From the NCBI RefSeq assembly GCF_001411555.2, contig NC_049915.1, positions 14,770,640-14,834,639 of the forward strand: DNA of 64,000 nt, written 5' to 3'. How positions within the stretch are numbered: the first letter of the stretch is position 1; every line of letters starts with the position of its first letter. Below, piece by piece: positions 48,073 to 61,143 of the stretch. The notes beneath the pieces were generated by a model. The model did not search any database and was not told where the DNA came from. It saw only the letters and a list, made by a program, of their open reading frames with translations. The stretch comes from Juglans regia (Eukaryota > Streptophyta > Magnoliopsida > Fagales > Juglandaceae). The position numbers were made by a program, and so were the translations under genes.

Positions 48073-48157
48073 CTCCTCCCTCTCTCTCGACACCAACGGA
48101 AACAAACCCTCTCTCAAAACATTTCTTTCTCGTCGCTCTCTCTCTCTCTCTCGACAC
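48073..48157. repeat. CT microsatellite and duplicated TCTCTCGACACCAAC
   Basis: Two CT-rich runs each end in CTCTCTCTCGACACCAAC (about 48076-48095 and 48138-48161). A complementary (GA)n tract lies at 48564-48583. Confidence 0.75.
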
Positions 48158-49107
48158 CAACCGAATGAACTCCGAAATAAAAAATAATAATTTTAGAAAA
48201 ACAAAATAATAATAATATTTTATTATTATTTGACTCAAAGATGCATAATTCAATGTGAGAGTTTTTCTTGATATATAAAATCAATATCCAAAAAATGTAA
48301 TTTTACATATGCATATAGAGAAACCACTACTAATGTTATAAGAATAACGCTTAACCAGATAAGCTACATCGGCCATTGGAGGATAATTTCATAAGGGCTA
48401 TGTTAAAATAGCTCCGACACCTTACAAATATCTATTTTCAATCCCCAATATGCAACTACTTGTAGTATAAAAACATCGTGCAATCTGCAAAGATGAGTGA
48501 CTTCAATCTCGACAAGAAAATGAGTGAATAAAAAATAGAGAAATATAATCTAAAATCAGAACTTGAGAGAGAGAGAGAGAGAGATGAAGATAAATAAAAA
48601 TGAAGGAAGGAAAGTTATAGGAAAGCAATCGCATGTGTGATAATTCGTGGAGAGAGATTGCTGGGATCTGATCTTATGACTCAAAATCTTGCTTGATGAA
48701 CAACTGCATGCACTCTCATAGATGCACCAAAATGATTCTTAAAATTCATGTTTCTCACTAATAATGCCCAATAATGTAGTTGTATGAAGCAAAGCTCAGG
48801 GTTATATAAGCCATATAAATTACAGTGGTTCCACATGTACCTATCAATAATATATATATCCCTGCACTTACTTTCAAGTTATGTTGCAAAGAGCATCATA
48901 ATGTTCCAAACCAAGCTTTTTCTTGTTGATTGTTAAATGAGAAATTCTCAACCATTAGTTTCTTTCTTTGATCTTTTGTTCCTGAACCAACTATAAAGTA
49001 ATGATGGGACTTAAAGTTGGAAGAAAAGATCTAAAGTAAAAGAGATTAGACATAAAGTAAGAGGATACGACATAAAGTAAGGAGATAGACTATAAAATAA
49101 GGGGAAG

Positions 49108-49325
49108 AAGGTTTAGATTCGTTTGGAGAGTGAGTAGAGATGAAATAAGTTGATATAGAAGTTAAAAATTAAATAAAATATTATTTTTTAATATTATTAT
49201 TATTTTGAGATTTGAAAATTTTGAATTATTTATTGTATTTTGTGTAAAAATTTATAAAAACTATAATGATAAAATGAAAAGAGATGAGATGAGTTGAGAT
49301 TAACTCTCAATCCAAACTGCACCTT
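49108..49325. mobile_element. Degenerate Tourist-like MITE
   Basis: Left end AAGGTTTAGATTCGTTTGGA and right end TCCAAACTGCACCTT are imperfect inverted repeats around the family body (TTTTTTAATATTATTATTATTTTGAGATTTG, GATGAGATGAGTTGAG). About 4.9 kb upstream of SCD1. Confidence 0.7.
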
Positions 49326-49608
49326 ACGACTTTACCTTCTTTGAAGAGAGAATGAAGACTAGAAAATCGAAGGGAGAACTCGAAGACCAGAGAAAACTTC
49401 TTGGAAGCACTTGTAGAGAGTTTTGTGAGGATAGAGAGCTTGTGTTAAACTCTGTTTATAGTGGATTTACTCTCCAAACCCGTAGACATAGGTCTCAGTG
49501 CTGAACCACGTAAGCACCATCCTCATTTACTTTCAATTATTTATAATTAAGCAAATCATAAATAAGAATCTCAAACATATCACATTACGTGAAAGGAGAG
49601 GGTCATCT

Positions 49609-49611
<3 letters not shown>

Positions 49612-49644
<33 letters not shown>
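49612..49644. repeat. (AT)n microsatellite
   Basis: About sixteen AT units. Confidence 0.95.
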
Positions 49645-49646
<2 letters not shown>

Positions 49647-50714
49647 GATAGGCTTTACTAAGCTCCACCACCCTTTTAGAAGGGTGTCTCTCTTTAGTTC
49701 TTTTTCTCTCTCCCATGACTTCAATCTTCCTAGTAGTAGTGTTCCCCCCTCCCCCCTCTCTCTCTCTTCTCTTACTCCATTCTACTCGTTTCTCTTCCTC
49801 TCCCTTTTTGGACTTGTCCTCTTCCCATTGTCAAAAAATTTTTTTTTCTCCTTTATCTTTTCGGGTCATTGATCTGTCCACCCATCTCCATGCACCACAC
49901 ATCCCACAATCAGAATCCCTTCCACCCAATCTATCATTCCACTTGGCCATTTTCCCATTTCCATCGCTCTTTCTAGTGCGCATGTAAGCCACACGAGCTT
50001 TCCATATTTGGTCCATGCTTCATTTTCCAGATTTTTAGAGCTCATATATTGCCACCATACATTGCTATCCACCACCAGCAAGATCCCATTTTGATTGGGG
50101 AATGTGGGACACTCGCCCCTACGCACCTAAGCGAATCTTGTGTAGCTATAAAGTATGTAGCTACTTTCCATCATAAATTGAGTAATGTTATATAAAACAA
50201 AAATGTTAGTCACCAATGTTAGGTCCCGACAATTTTTATTTTTATTTTTTCTATTTAATGATTAAGAAAGTATTTTTTTTAGTGATGTTGTGAATTTTTT
50301 TAAAAAGATTATATTTAAGAATATCAAAAAAATGAATGAAAAAAATCAAAAAATAAAAAATAAAAAACATTTTTATTCTTATCAGGACGGGTCTCATGCT
50401 ACACCCTCAGGGGATGTAGCACTGCTCTATATGATATACCTAATATGCACTTTTCATCACACTAGGAGTATCCCTATTTTTTAAAAAATAAAATAAAAAT
50501 TGATGAATAATGTCAGCTCATCATAAGGAAAATTATTTATTTATTATGACATATTCCTAAACTATCCTCATCCTTTTTTCTAATAATTGCTCTATATATT
50601 ATATTCACAAACGAAGAGAAAATGCTGAACCGGGTTTTTATGTATAAAGGAAACCGGTCTCCAAGGTCCCATAACTCCAATGTGGATGTCCTTCCGTCAA
50701 AAGAAGGGGAGAGG

Positions 50715-53700
50715 TTAAGACCTTTGGGACCTGAGGCAATCCGATGGTGCCCACCCAATTTTCTGGTTCACATTGTCATATATCACCAGTTGCCCGCGCA
50801 ATGAGACATCTGCACAGATCATGTATTCAGACAACTCCAGCACCCCATTGAAAGGTAATAATATAACATGATAACCAATAATAATGTATGGAAAAGTTCA
50901 ATATTTGTGGAAAAGAAATTATATTTGCAGTTCTAGTATGCAGTCTCCGTGCACTCCCTCTAAAAAAAGTGAATAAATCTAAGACCCACATGAAAAAATC
51001 ATTCTTTTAATAGTAGATCCATTTTTTTCAAAGGGAATACACAGGACTTGCACACCCTAGACTGTATCTAGCATTACTCTTTGTGGAAAGAAACTATATC
51101 CTAAACAAACTAGAAAAACAAAAGTGATTCTGTTTGCAATAATACTATCCAATAAAGGCCATGAGGTGGACCAAATGCCAAGGGTACAACATTCTAGCTA
51201 GAACGCCTGGGTTCAATTCTCCACGGATATACCTTTAATATTTGGATTAGACATAGGTCTCAAGTATCCAGGATTTGTCGTGCTCTCCAGTCTATGTGCA
51301 TTCCAAGCCTAGTGCCAGACTTCATCGGGCCAGGTACAAAGATTTGGGTGCACAAATTTCCGTAATACACAGAAAATTATCCAACCAAGTAGTTGGATCT
51401 GATAAGTTAAAAAGAGTTGGAGAAACCAAAACCAGAGAGCCCAGCTCTGGTTCTAGCGGGTTCCCATCAAGAGTGATGTTTGGGTGGAATGAGGGCTCAT
51501 GCTATGATTAATGCCAAGAGGAAAAAAATTTTACAATAGTCTCTAAGACCAGGCATACCTCCAAGTATAATTGTTGATCCTTCGAGCAATTTGCTTCCGT
51601 CAAGGATACCCAAGCACACATTGCCTTTGTTCTACAAGAAGAACTCTTGTTACAGAATGGCCAAAAAAAAAATTAAACATCAAACACCGTAATGATAAAA
51701 TCCTATGTAGAAGGAAAGTAAGTACTTACACTAATGATCAAGTAGCCTTCTGGAGGAATTTGAAGCTTTGTGGAGACAACCCACCATTTCCTCCCAAATT
51801 GAAGCGCTAAAGTCTTGAAGAAATGCTTAACATCCAAGACAGATCTGCATACATACAGAAGCAGCTTCTAGAATTTTGTATCCATCGTGATTGATAAAGC
51901 ATTAAAAGTGTGGTTGAATTGAGGCAAGAGAATATTGAATTAACTGTATGTTATACATGATATTGGGCTTGTTTTACATTTGTTTGACAGAGCAGGGAGC
52001 AAGAGTGGATTTGGTTCAAGGTTACAAAGAACTTGAGCTATATGTCAAGGCCATATCATGACAACCAAAAGGCAGGAATAGCTTATGGACCAGTAACTCA
52101 AAGCAGATACCATTGTAATTTTTGTTTTTGTTTTTGTTTTTTTTAATTGATCAATCTGTAGCCATATGTCAGCTGCTCATATGCCAGAATTTTGTTAGAA
52201 GCTCATTTTTTAATTTGACATTTAGGCTCCTACATGATTTTCGGCTGATCTAATAAATCACAATGTTTGTACAATCTTTTAAATTACAGAATATTTGAGA
52301 AAGCAAGAAAAAAGAATGTATAAAAAGTTTTCCCTTAGTCACGGGAACAAAAAGTGAAATGTCAATCTACTGCCAAAATAATAAAGGTCAAGACAAGGAA
52401 TGAGATGATGGCTTTGAAAAAAAGTGCCTTCCACTGGCCCAAAGAACTCACCAAAATGACACAGCTAAAACAACAATTATAATAATAGTCCATAACACAA
52501 AAAAATACCTCCACAACTCTAAAAAAAAAAAAATCCTTTCTAATATAACAACACAAACATAATATAACAAGGTGTTAAATCATTCACTGAAAGTAAAAAA
52601 TACTAAAATACACATTATTATCTAACTGATGCCCTTTAGGGAATCTATAATCAAAGCCTGATGAATGAGTTTTTTGGTATCTAAAGTAACCGAGTACATT
52701 GAACTAATCAGTATGGCAACTCCTCCCTCCAAATGCCTAGGCATTATACAAACAAAATCCTTTGGGAGTCCAATAATCAAACTAAAAGATTTATTCCACA
52801 ACATTTTTTTGGCAGTGTTGACAACAAACCATCTTTCTGGCTTTTTCAGATAGACTTTATTACCTGAAAGATCCATGAGAGAGACAACATCTTCGTTTTG
52901 TTGTTCTTTTTTTTTTTTTAGATTTCGTCATTTATTATGGAACATGCATCTGCTAGGCTTTTTTTTTTTTTTTTTTTTTGTTAAGAAAACTATATTACTC
53001 AAAGAATAGGCCTAGCCCAGTATGTACAATAGGGAGCCCTGGCTAAGAGGGCGCAAGAGAGACAAGAAAATCATGAAGGGCCACGCCATTGAAATCAACA
53101 GCAATGGCCCAAATACAAAGAGTGCTATAAAATGATGCTAACAGTTCCTCTAACGATCTTTCCTTGTCTTCACATGTCCGCACATTACATTCCTGCTAGG
53201 CATTTAACTCAGTAATAGCTGTGGGTGGTGGTGTTGGTGGTGGAGACAGTAGTGGCATAGTGGTGCAAAACTGCAAATGCTAGGCATAAAACCCCTGGCA
53301 GCATTGAAGTTCGTTGCCACAGCAATTCTCATGCTGGTGTAGAACACCAGCAGGGGAACTGGAAGAGATGGCTAAAGTGGAGGAAAATGTTCAACGTCTC
53401 TACTATAATAAGTTAGTTAAGTTGGAAACGGCAGTACACAGAAAAACAGACAATCAGGGTTTTGGCTTTAATAACCTTTTTTTATTTTCATAGAAGTCCA
53501 ATTTCCTATTCCTTTTAATTATTCAGAAATGCATTACTAGATGCACTTTCTTTGCTGTCTTTATGGAAGTAACCACCATAAAATGTAAGTAATTAGTAAC
53601 TTGGTTAACTAGGAGGCTCAGAGATTTATTTTGCTGTAATAAATACAATTATAATTGAGCTGATACCAGGTGCAGCCCAATCAACCAAACTTGCCATAAT

Positions 53701-56700
53701 ACCTGATTGGAAATTCAGCTTGCCAACAAATTGGCAATGTCGGATCTGATTTATCTTCAATGAGACCAAACCCAGAAACTTCATTAAGCTGCATCAATAG
53801 TTAATAAGTAATCAGTACAATAGTGGAAGTGCCACATAAGAAGAATATCTAGAATTTTCCAGGAGGTTGTGAATAAAAGCACTTACAGAAGCAACTAAAT
53901 CAGAATATGCTTGCTGAGGAAAATACGTATAAGAACTGCCACTATCAAAAACTACTTGGCCGTCAGGCACACCTAATCTAAGAATTTTGCTTCCGTAATT
54001 CATTCTCACAATCTCTGTACGATAATAATCTCTGAAAAGGAAAGCATGGAAAAAACAATCAATTGTGAAGCAGAATAAAACATCATACTAAGACATGGAA
54101 TACACTTTGGAAAATAAGCAGAAGAATTTATCACGGAAATAAAACACTTATTTTCCATCTAAAGCACGAGATAAGCACAAATTTAAATCAACCAGATATT
54201 ATGAGACAAAAATGAGCTAACGATAATTGAAAATCAAACATTTACCAGAAAAGACTGTCCAGAAAACTATTATTTCTTGCAGACTGGATCTCAAAATATG
54301 TATTCTCTTCCATAAAATATTTGTCTCCTCATAAGTGAAGCCTCACATATTCTAAGTAATAGAAGAAAGAGAAGGAGGGGGAGGGAATATTCATAAATGT
54401 TGACTTACATTTCTGGGCTATTAAGCATAGGAGCCCATGCCATACCCCGGTGCGGTACAAAATCATCACCTAAGAACATATATCCACCACCTGCATCTGG
54501 GGTAAGGCAATGACCAACCACATTGTTGATTATCCCCTTGCTCGCCAACTGGGAAGGTAGGCTAACTTTAGCCCCGCTTAGCCCAAGAATTCCATCTGTC
54601 TTTACCAAAGTATCTAAGAGTAGGCCTTGCTGATCATATCCACATCTTAGAGACAAACAAAAAATGTATAAATCAGCATTTGAGTGTGAAACTAAAGAAT
54701 TTACGCAATCCAGAATTTGGTATGAAGAGAAAAGAGAAAAGAGAAAGAAATACCCGAAAACAACATTTAAACTGGTCCATGATCCATTTGCCATTATTAG
54801 ATGCAGTTCATCTCTTGCAAGAACCCCCGAAGAGGAGCTCTGATCGGCATATTTAATTGCATAGTCACATTGTTTGCAAGTTTTACAATGTCCAGAATCC
54901 TGATTTCTTTGAACTTCTGTGCACAGATAGTCCTCAGAAGGTACCACATTGCCTCTTGTTGGCTTGTACAAAGCATTTGCTCCCTACATCAACTTTATAC
55001 ATTAGAATCAAAATATCTTCCAACTGAAAATTTGATTAAAGGTTATCTTTTCTGATTGGCTGCTCTCAATATCACATAATTGTTCAGGAGCCTGTCTCCC
55101 ATTTTGCCAGATAACTATCCTTCTCAATGTTTTTGTTTTTTATTCTTGTCCTTCATCTTTATTTTAAATTTTATTTTTTGGACAACACATCAGGGTGCAG
55201 CCTGATGGTCAAAGGACGGGTTTGGGATGAGTCCTAAACTCAAAAATCTTGTGTTCAACTCCCTATTAGCCATTCCCCCTAGACTACGTGATACATGGTT
55301 CTGATGGGTGAGGCCACTATTCGGGGTTTACTCCCTAGGAGTGGGTTCAAAGAGCTCTATCATGTTGATGTTCCACATCATCAAAAAAAGGGTGAAGAAG
55401 GGGGTGGTATCTAGCATTTTGATCATAAAAAATGAGAAGAAAAGGGATGTCACTCTCCTCAAGGAAAAATGCTGAACTTTTCCCATAAACTCACTCTCGA
55501 TAACCAGATAAAATTAATTAAAAAGTTTTTTGTCAAACATAGTACGGACATTATTGCGCACAGGGCATAAAAATGGAAATATAACCATAAACCCTATAAG
55601 ATGATATAGCTGGAAAAAAATATAATGTCGAAAGAAGAAATGCATTTATCATATATGGAATTCAAATCATTCAATTAGTAAATATGAAAAGAAAATGGAA
55701 TCAAATCTCAAAAAAACAGAGCAAAATTAATGTAATAAAGGCCAATGAACTACTGAGGCATTGATTAGAAAACAAATGCAAATCAGGGAATACCTGTAGT
55801 TACATATAGAAGGATTTTGAAAACCAAATAACAGAACAACCAGCAAAAATTAGGCCTTACCTTAGCACAGCTAGTGCAAGGAGCGTCACATTGAATCCAA
55901 GTTAAGTCACTCCCAGTATCCATGTCGAGAAAATAACGCTTTGGAGGACTCCCAACAAGCATGTACGTGTAATACAAACTATAAGATTAAGAAAATGGTT
56001 AGCGGCAGGAATAACATCAAGCATAACAGACAACAATTGAAGGCATAATGATCATGACAAAGCCGTGACCTGTATACAGCAACAATAGTCATTTGAAGTT
56101 TAGAGGAGAGTAACACAGTATTGGTGACTGATAAGCTTGTATATGAGTGATGCTACACCCACCAAGGGAAGCCACCGAATGTGCAATTTTTTTTTTTTCA
56201 AACATTTTTTTAAGAAAAATGATTTACACAACATTTTTCACAACACTTTACACAATTATGTTTTAAATGAGAACCCCTTAAACATTTTTAAAAAATCACA
56301 AAAAACACTTCCGTAAAAACAAAAAAATAAAAAGCAATTCAGTAGAAAAAGTGATGGGAGTAGAGTTTTACTTTGTATATTCCGCTCCTATTGTGCCCTT
56401 TTCTAACAGGGAAACATCATGAGGACCTCAAATCATTGTAGTTATTCTCAGTCTTTGAAACTAGGTCAGGCGATAGAAGAGGGAGGGGGGATGAAAGATG
56501 AATAAAGATAATTCTGTTGAAAGCTTCATAGGATACCCCACACAAAAAGGAAGAAGAAGAAGAAGATCAGGTAGTTATTGTGCATGCAAAGCTCATAACC
56601 GGTGAGTGAACATAACTTTCATAAAAAGTGGATAGCACTAACATATATAAAGTTCAATTGTTAAAACGTGGTCCCCCCACAATTCCTTTTCTGGCTCTAG

Positions 56701-57385
56701 TTACTTAATTCACAGAAAGCATTACAATCTCCATGAATCATAATAAGAAAAAAAAAACAAAAACAGTAATCAACACGTACCCATTAGGATATACATCTCC
56801 TCTAACAGGTAAAATGGCAGCGGAATCAAGTTGTGCCTTAGAAGCAACCAAGTTGTCGATCATGCGGGGACCCCTCCCATCCTCAATTGAATAAATCAAA
56901 TCCCCCTTGTCAACATCCACAAGCTTCCCCAATCTAAGCTTCAAGTCCCCTTTTTTAGTCCCCCATTTGGGATACAAAGGAAAAAGAAACGAACTGGGTC
57001 TATGATCATCATCATCATCTGAGCGGCGCAATTCTTGCTGGGTCTGAGAAGAAACAGAGCAATAGAGTATAATAGCGAGCATAGAGATGCCTAGAAAGGC
57101 CAAGAGTTTTCTTGGGATGCCAAGAGAGGTTCTGCTGATTGAGAGTGAAGATTGAGCTTGAGGGTTGGCTGGAGGTTGGTGTTGTTGGAGTGGGAGAGGG
57201 TCTTGGTGATTGTCATTGCCATGGGGTTGTTGCTGGCCGGATTGGGTCTGAGTTTGGGACTGGGTTCTCGGAGTGTTATAGAGAGTGAAGGCAGTGATAG
57301 TTTTGCCAAGAGACGGGTTGTCTGGAGGTGGTAGAGAGATTATGACAACCCCTTTTATAGGTAGGGGTGCATCATCAGAATCCAT
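50715..57385 (-). CDS. APCB1: Membrane-anchored A1 aspartic protease, APCB1-like
   Basis: A pepsin-family endopeptidase resembling Arabidopsis At1g49050, reported as APCB1, which processes the co-chaperone BAG6 in immunity. Nine exons with GT-AG junctions, in transcript order: 56781-57385, 55861-55978, 54754-54983, 54409-54645, 53887-54031, 53703-53788, 51730-51844, 51559-51631 and 50715-50809. They total 1,704 nt (567 residues plus stop). I start at the ATG at 57385; two codons further out there is only a GTG. Residues about 1-90 are a Gln/Pro-rich cytosolic stretch, about 93-112 a hydrophobic anchor (LLAFLGISMLAIILYCSV), then the protease. The first catalytic motif DTGSDLTW is at 222-225 and the second, DSGSSYTY, at 426-429. 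Cysteine-rich CTSCAK and CKTCKQCDY are typical of nepenthesin-like enzymes. The C-terminus reads IGWAPSDCLRSQRS. Intron 6 carries a LINE tail and intron 8 a MITE. No breaks seen. Confidence 0.95.
50921..51079. repeat. Palindromic MITE in protease intron 8
   Basis: Reverse-oriented relative of the repeat at 5043-5203: TGCAGTCTCCGTGCACTCC on the left, then AGTGAATAAATCTAAGACCCACATG, and a right end reading TAGACTGTATCTAGCATTACTC. Confidence 0.5.
52959..53192 (-). mobile_element. Short LINE 3'-end insertion with target-site duplication, protease intron 6
   Basis: A 21-24-nt T-run is followed by GTTAAGAAAACTATATTACTC and text related to other LINE 3' ends (GAGACAAGAAAATCATGAAGG). CTGCTAGGC occurs at 52950-52958 and again at 53193-53201. 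About 230 bp of a minus-strand LINE remain. Confidence 0.82.
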
Positions 57386-57828
57386 GTCCACAGAAGAAGC
57401 TAAGGAGGATTAGGAGCCGGAGGGAGGGAGTGCGAGAGTCCTGGGTGTCCTGCCAATATTGTTCTTCTTTAATCTTCAGACTTCAGAGTACATGAAGCTG
57501 CCCGAGAGACTCTGTGCGTGAGTCAATGCTGCAATGCATGTAAAGGGAGTTTGGGATCAAAGGAGGAAAGATCTTGGAACGTCCCGTCCAGGACGGGAAG
57601 CGCCAAGTGGGAAAGCAAATAAGAAACAGTATTCTTTTATTTATTATTATAATTTTTTCTTTTTCCCCTAGTCAGCGTGAAAACCGTGTTGTATTACCGA
57701 CTATCGCGTAGAGTAGACAATTCAGATACTGCCTATTTCTCTATAAAAAAAATTATCTCAAGATAACAAGTAATAATACATCCGTCACTATTTGAATGGA
57801 CCTTTCAACGTTATCAATAATAGTTTTA
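57386..57828. other. 5' flank of the aspartic protease gene
   Basis: The first 250 bases (to about 57640) are more GC-rich and likely hold the 5' UTR and core promoter. No TATA box could be assigned with confidence. After 57640 the sequence becomes AT-rich. Confidence 0.4.
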
Positions 57829-58026
57829 GGAGTAGTTTGAATTATAAATAAGTTGAGATAGATTAAAATAATTTATGAATAATAGAATAAAAATTAAATT
57901 ATTTATTATATTTTATATAAAAATTTAAGAAAATTATTTTAAAATTTGAAAAAGTTAAATTATTTATTATATTTTGTGTAAAAATTTGAGAAAATTATAA
58001 TAATGAGATGAGATGAGTTGAGATAG
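57829..58026. mobile_element. Tourist-like MITE copy, forward orientation
   Basis: Begins AGTAGTTTGAATTATAAATAAG and ends ATAATGAGATGAGATGAGTTGAG, with the internal words TTATTATATTTT and AAAATTTGAGAAAATTAT of the family. The termini are eroded. Confidence 0.65.
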
Positions 58027-58028
58027 AT

Positions 58029-58229
58029 TGCTTCGTTTGGATGACAAACATCTCTCAACTCATCTCAACTCATCATTACAACTTTTTCAAATCCCAACAT
58101 AAAATATAATAAACAATTCAACTTTTTCAAATCTTAAAATAATAATAATATTAAAAAATAATATTCTAACAATATTTTATCATCTCAACTCAACTCAACT
58201 CAACTCACTTCAACATCCAAACGTAACCT
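58029..58229. mobile_element. Tourist-like MITE copy, reverse orientation
   Basis: Inverted termini CGTTTGGATG (58034-58043) and CATCCAAACG (58214-58223), with imperfect extension outward, enclose the same body in the opposite orientation. It abuts the copy at 57829-58026. Confidence 0.8.
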
Positions 58230-59856
58230 AAGATGGATTATGAATACAAACGAGACCTATTGTTCACAATTTTTTATAAACAGCTTATTTCCATCATTTA
58301 AAATAGCTTCCTCTTCGTATTATATGGATGAAGATTAAAAAATTGATCGCAAAAACTTTTTTTTTTTATTTACCACTTTATACTGTTGTTATCATTCTAG
58401 AGTGTTTGTTGAAAAACTTCATCCCCTCCTTTTATATCATTTTTTCTAATGAAATATACTTACTTGTTTAGAAAAAAAAAAAAAAAGGGTAGAAAATTCA
58501 GATTTAAAGTTGATTACTAAAATTTAAATTTTAAAATAAATATTTCAAATCCAATTATATAGTATATATGATTGATAACAATATTATGCTCTTCCGTGTA
58601 GTTTTTACACTTGCAACACTCGAGACAATTAAATATACAATTTTTATATTTTATTTTGTCATACCAAACAAAACAGCTACTCATCTGGGTGAAATATGGA
58701 ATAATTATCAAATATTTGTTAGCAAATTGATGAGATTTGATAAATAATCTTTCTATACATCAGTTACTATTCACCCCACACTCCACATTTAACGTGAGTT
58801 TTGTCTTTTTTTCTTACATGTTGAAACACGCGTTTTGAGGACAGGAGGTCATTTCGAATTTTCTTTCATCTAGTCACGTGTTCACCCCTACCTCTGCCTA
58901 GCACCCCGCGTTTGTTGAAAAGTCTCACACGGGTTAAAAATAAACTCATCATGGTCTTTATAATGAGTTACCACACTCTTCCTATTAGGTCTTTTATGGA
59001 GAAAAATGAGTATCTCTATATGGTACCTCCCTCTGACCAGTGCCACCCCCTTCTCTGCCCAACCCCCTGTGGTCTCCAATTCATAGCTAATGAGTTTGTA
59101 AGATTTGTTTCACCACTCCTCTGCTCAGCTTTGTAGGTAACTCCACTACCATTTTTCCTTCATATTAGTGAGTATTGCTTGTGTACTAGGAGGGGTGAAG
59201 GGAGGGAACAAAAGTTTGTTTGTATTATGGATTTTGTGAGATGGGTATTGCAAATTTTGGGACTTAGGGCATGGAGATGCTTGCAAGTTTTTCAAATTTT
59301 CAAGGACTATAGAGTTTCACTAGTCATGCAGTATGTGGTATTAGATTTGAAAAACCCACTTAAATATTTGATTTTTTTAACTTTATAAGCAATATATACA
59401 TCCAAGAATCGAACCTACTAGAAATTTATAACTTTTGGTTAAGATTGTGATGTTGATGAGAAGGGCTCACTTTACTGTGTTGTGGTGGGAACTAGGATGC
59501 ATTGTCATGGTCCTTTACACCTCTACCATGGCTTATTTTTCAAAACTCTTGCAGCACTCCCTGGTAACTTTCTTCACAAATCCTAATTCAAATAATTATT
59601 GCCACATAATCAAAACAACTAGACTTTGGAAAGGCTCACTTCACTTCCCAACATTACGGTAACATAGATAGGAGTCCATTTAATCCCATTGCCTTCCCAT
59701 GATCACATTTCATATGCAAATTATAATTTCTCCATAGATTTCTCTTTTTGGTTTGTGAGATGATGCATATTTCACACTGTTTTATATTTTTCTTCCTCAC
59801 CCTGGCGGTGGGATTTCTTTGAAAAATATCACATTACAATTGTAATATGGTTGCAG
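58230..59856. other. Intergenic, no gene recognised
   Basis: AT-rich sequence with poly(T) and poly(A) tracts. At 58890-59010 text such as GAAAAGTCTCACACGGG and TCTTTATAATGAGTTACCACACTC resembles the start of plant LTRs, but I found no partner or TSD. Small open frames show no family similarity. Confidence 0.4.
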
Positions 59857-59926
59857 GCAAGTCGACCATTCTTAGATTGCTCTTCAAGTTCCTTGACATC
59901 CATTCCGGAAGTATAAGAACGGATGT
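59857..59926 (+). pseudogene. Exon fragment of an ABC transporter (ATM/ABCB25-like)
   Basis: After an acceptor-like TTGCAG, one frame reads KSTILRLLFKFLDIHSGSIRTD, matching the sequence just after the Walker A glycines of plant half-size ABCB transporters of the mitochondrial ATM type (usual form KSTILRLLFRFFD then SGxIRIDGQDI). Homology stops at the conserved glycine after IRTD. No other exons occur nearby on either strand, so this is an isolated relic. Confidence 0.7.
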
Positions 59927-61121
59927 TGTTATTCTTTGTAATTGTTTGTTATTGGTATAATGCAGCCTACAAAATATGTTTCTTACTCCTAGGCTCAATG
60001 GTTATCATGCATGATGGTTTTTAGGTCTTCCCATTCATTCATGTGCATTTCTTTTATGACATAGAACCAAATTTTCCCACAATTTTTTTGTAATTGTTTT
60101 GAGTTTCTTAATTTTATGCCCTCTAAATCTGGATGTCGCCACCTATTGCATGCATGTAATTTTATTTTATGACAGAGTACTTAATTAAACTGATATCATA
60201 CTCATATAAACTCTTAACAAGCGTTTTATTTTATATCTCTTGTGCGCTTCCTTGTGCATGACACACGAGTAATTAACTGCCACTACAACGATTGCAGGTT
60301 TTTGTTACGATGACTTTTACCGCAATAAGTTGGAAAAACTACCATAAAACACTAATACCAACAAAATCAAGTGGCCGCACGTTTGCAGATAATAAAATGT
60401 CAATTTAAGTCTTAAATTCAGCAAAAGTACAATTTGTCGAAAATGTATACTTATTATGACAACTCTAGTCGTTGCTAATATGAAACAAAGTTCTTAGATC
60501 ATTCAACATCGCACACTATACTTAATTGCCACGCAAATATGTTGCCAAAAATATATCTTTTTCATCAAACCATTTTGTCACTATTCCCCTTCTCCTACAA
60601 ATGGTAATCGCGGCAATACATCACTATTGGTAGCATACGTCGCCAAAAAAGTCTTCTTCGACAACGAGCCATCATCAAAACATCAGTTTAATGACGAGAA
60701 GTATCGTTGTAAATTGGTTTTATTAACAAGTTGATACCACCCTTAAAAGAAAATTACATCAGCCAAATATCACCAGTAATATATCATTATTGACAAAACG
60801 TTTTGTTGAAAATACTTTTATTGTCAATTTGATCTTGCTGCTAAAACAAAAATTTCTACAACTTTTTTGGCAATTTTTTATTCTGCTAAAATTCAATTTC
60901 CTCAAAGATACTTCATCACCAAAGATCAAATGACATACTGGTTTCGTCCAAAAATAGTTTTATTAAGGAGTTGATCCTGCTGCTAAAAGTCAACTTCGGC
61001 AAAAACTTTTCATAAAAAAAAAAAATAGTTTCGCCTAGCACTATAGTATTCAAGCTGCATGCAAGTCTAAAATATTGCCACTAAAACATATTTTTATGCA
61101 AGGATACGTCTATAATATATA

Positions 61122-61143
61122 TATATATAAATATATCTATATA
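61122..61143. repeat. Short AT microsatellite
   Basis: Interrupted ATAT run inside the CACTA element. Confidence 0.6.

Larger units (their letters stand above)
43982..50714. other. Intergenic region between the SCD1 and aspartic protease genes
   Basis: 6.7 kb holding the presumptive SCD1 promoter (just right of 43981) and the 3' side of the protease gene. It is AT-rich with poly(T) tracts near 44230-44410, a purine-rich stretch at 46140-46260, and a 144-codon open frame at 47734-48168 that resembles nothing I know and ends in CT-microsatellite sequence. I see no convincing gene. Confidence 0.6.

Noticed and set aside
47734..48168. 144-codon open frame between the two host genes
   Set aside because: It shows no recognisable domain and ends in CT-microsatellite sequence. 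It might be a fragment of something unknown, but support is too weak for a gene call.
49866..50126. 86-codon minus-strand open frame (WWQYMSSKNLENEAW...)
   Set aside because: No similarity recognised. It lies just beyond the protease stop codon in the 3' flank, and its text does not continue the protease.
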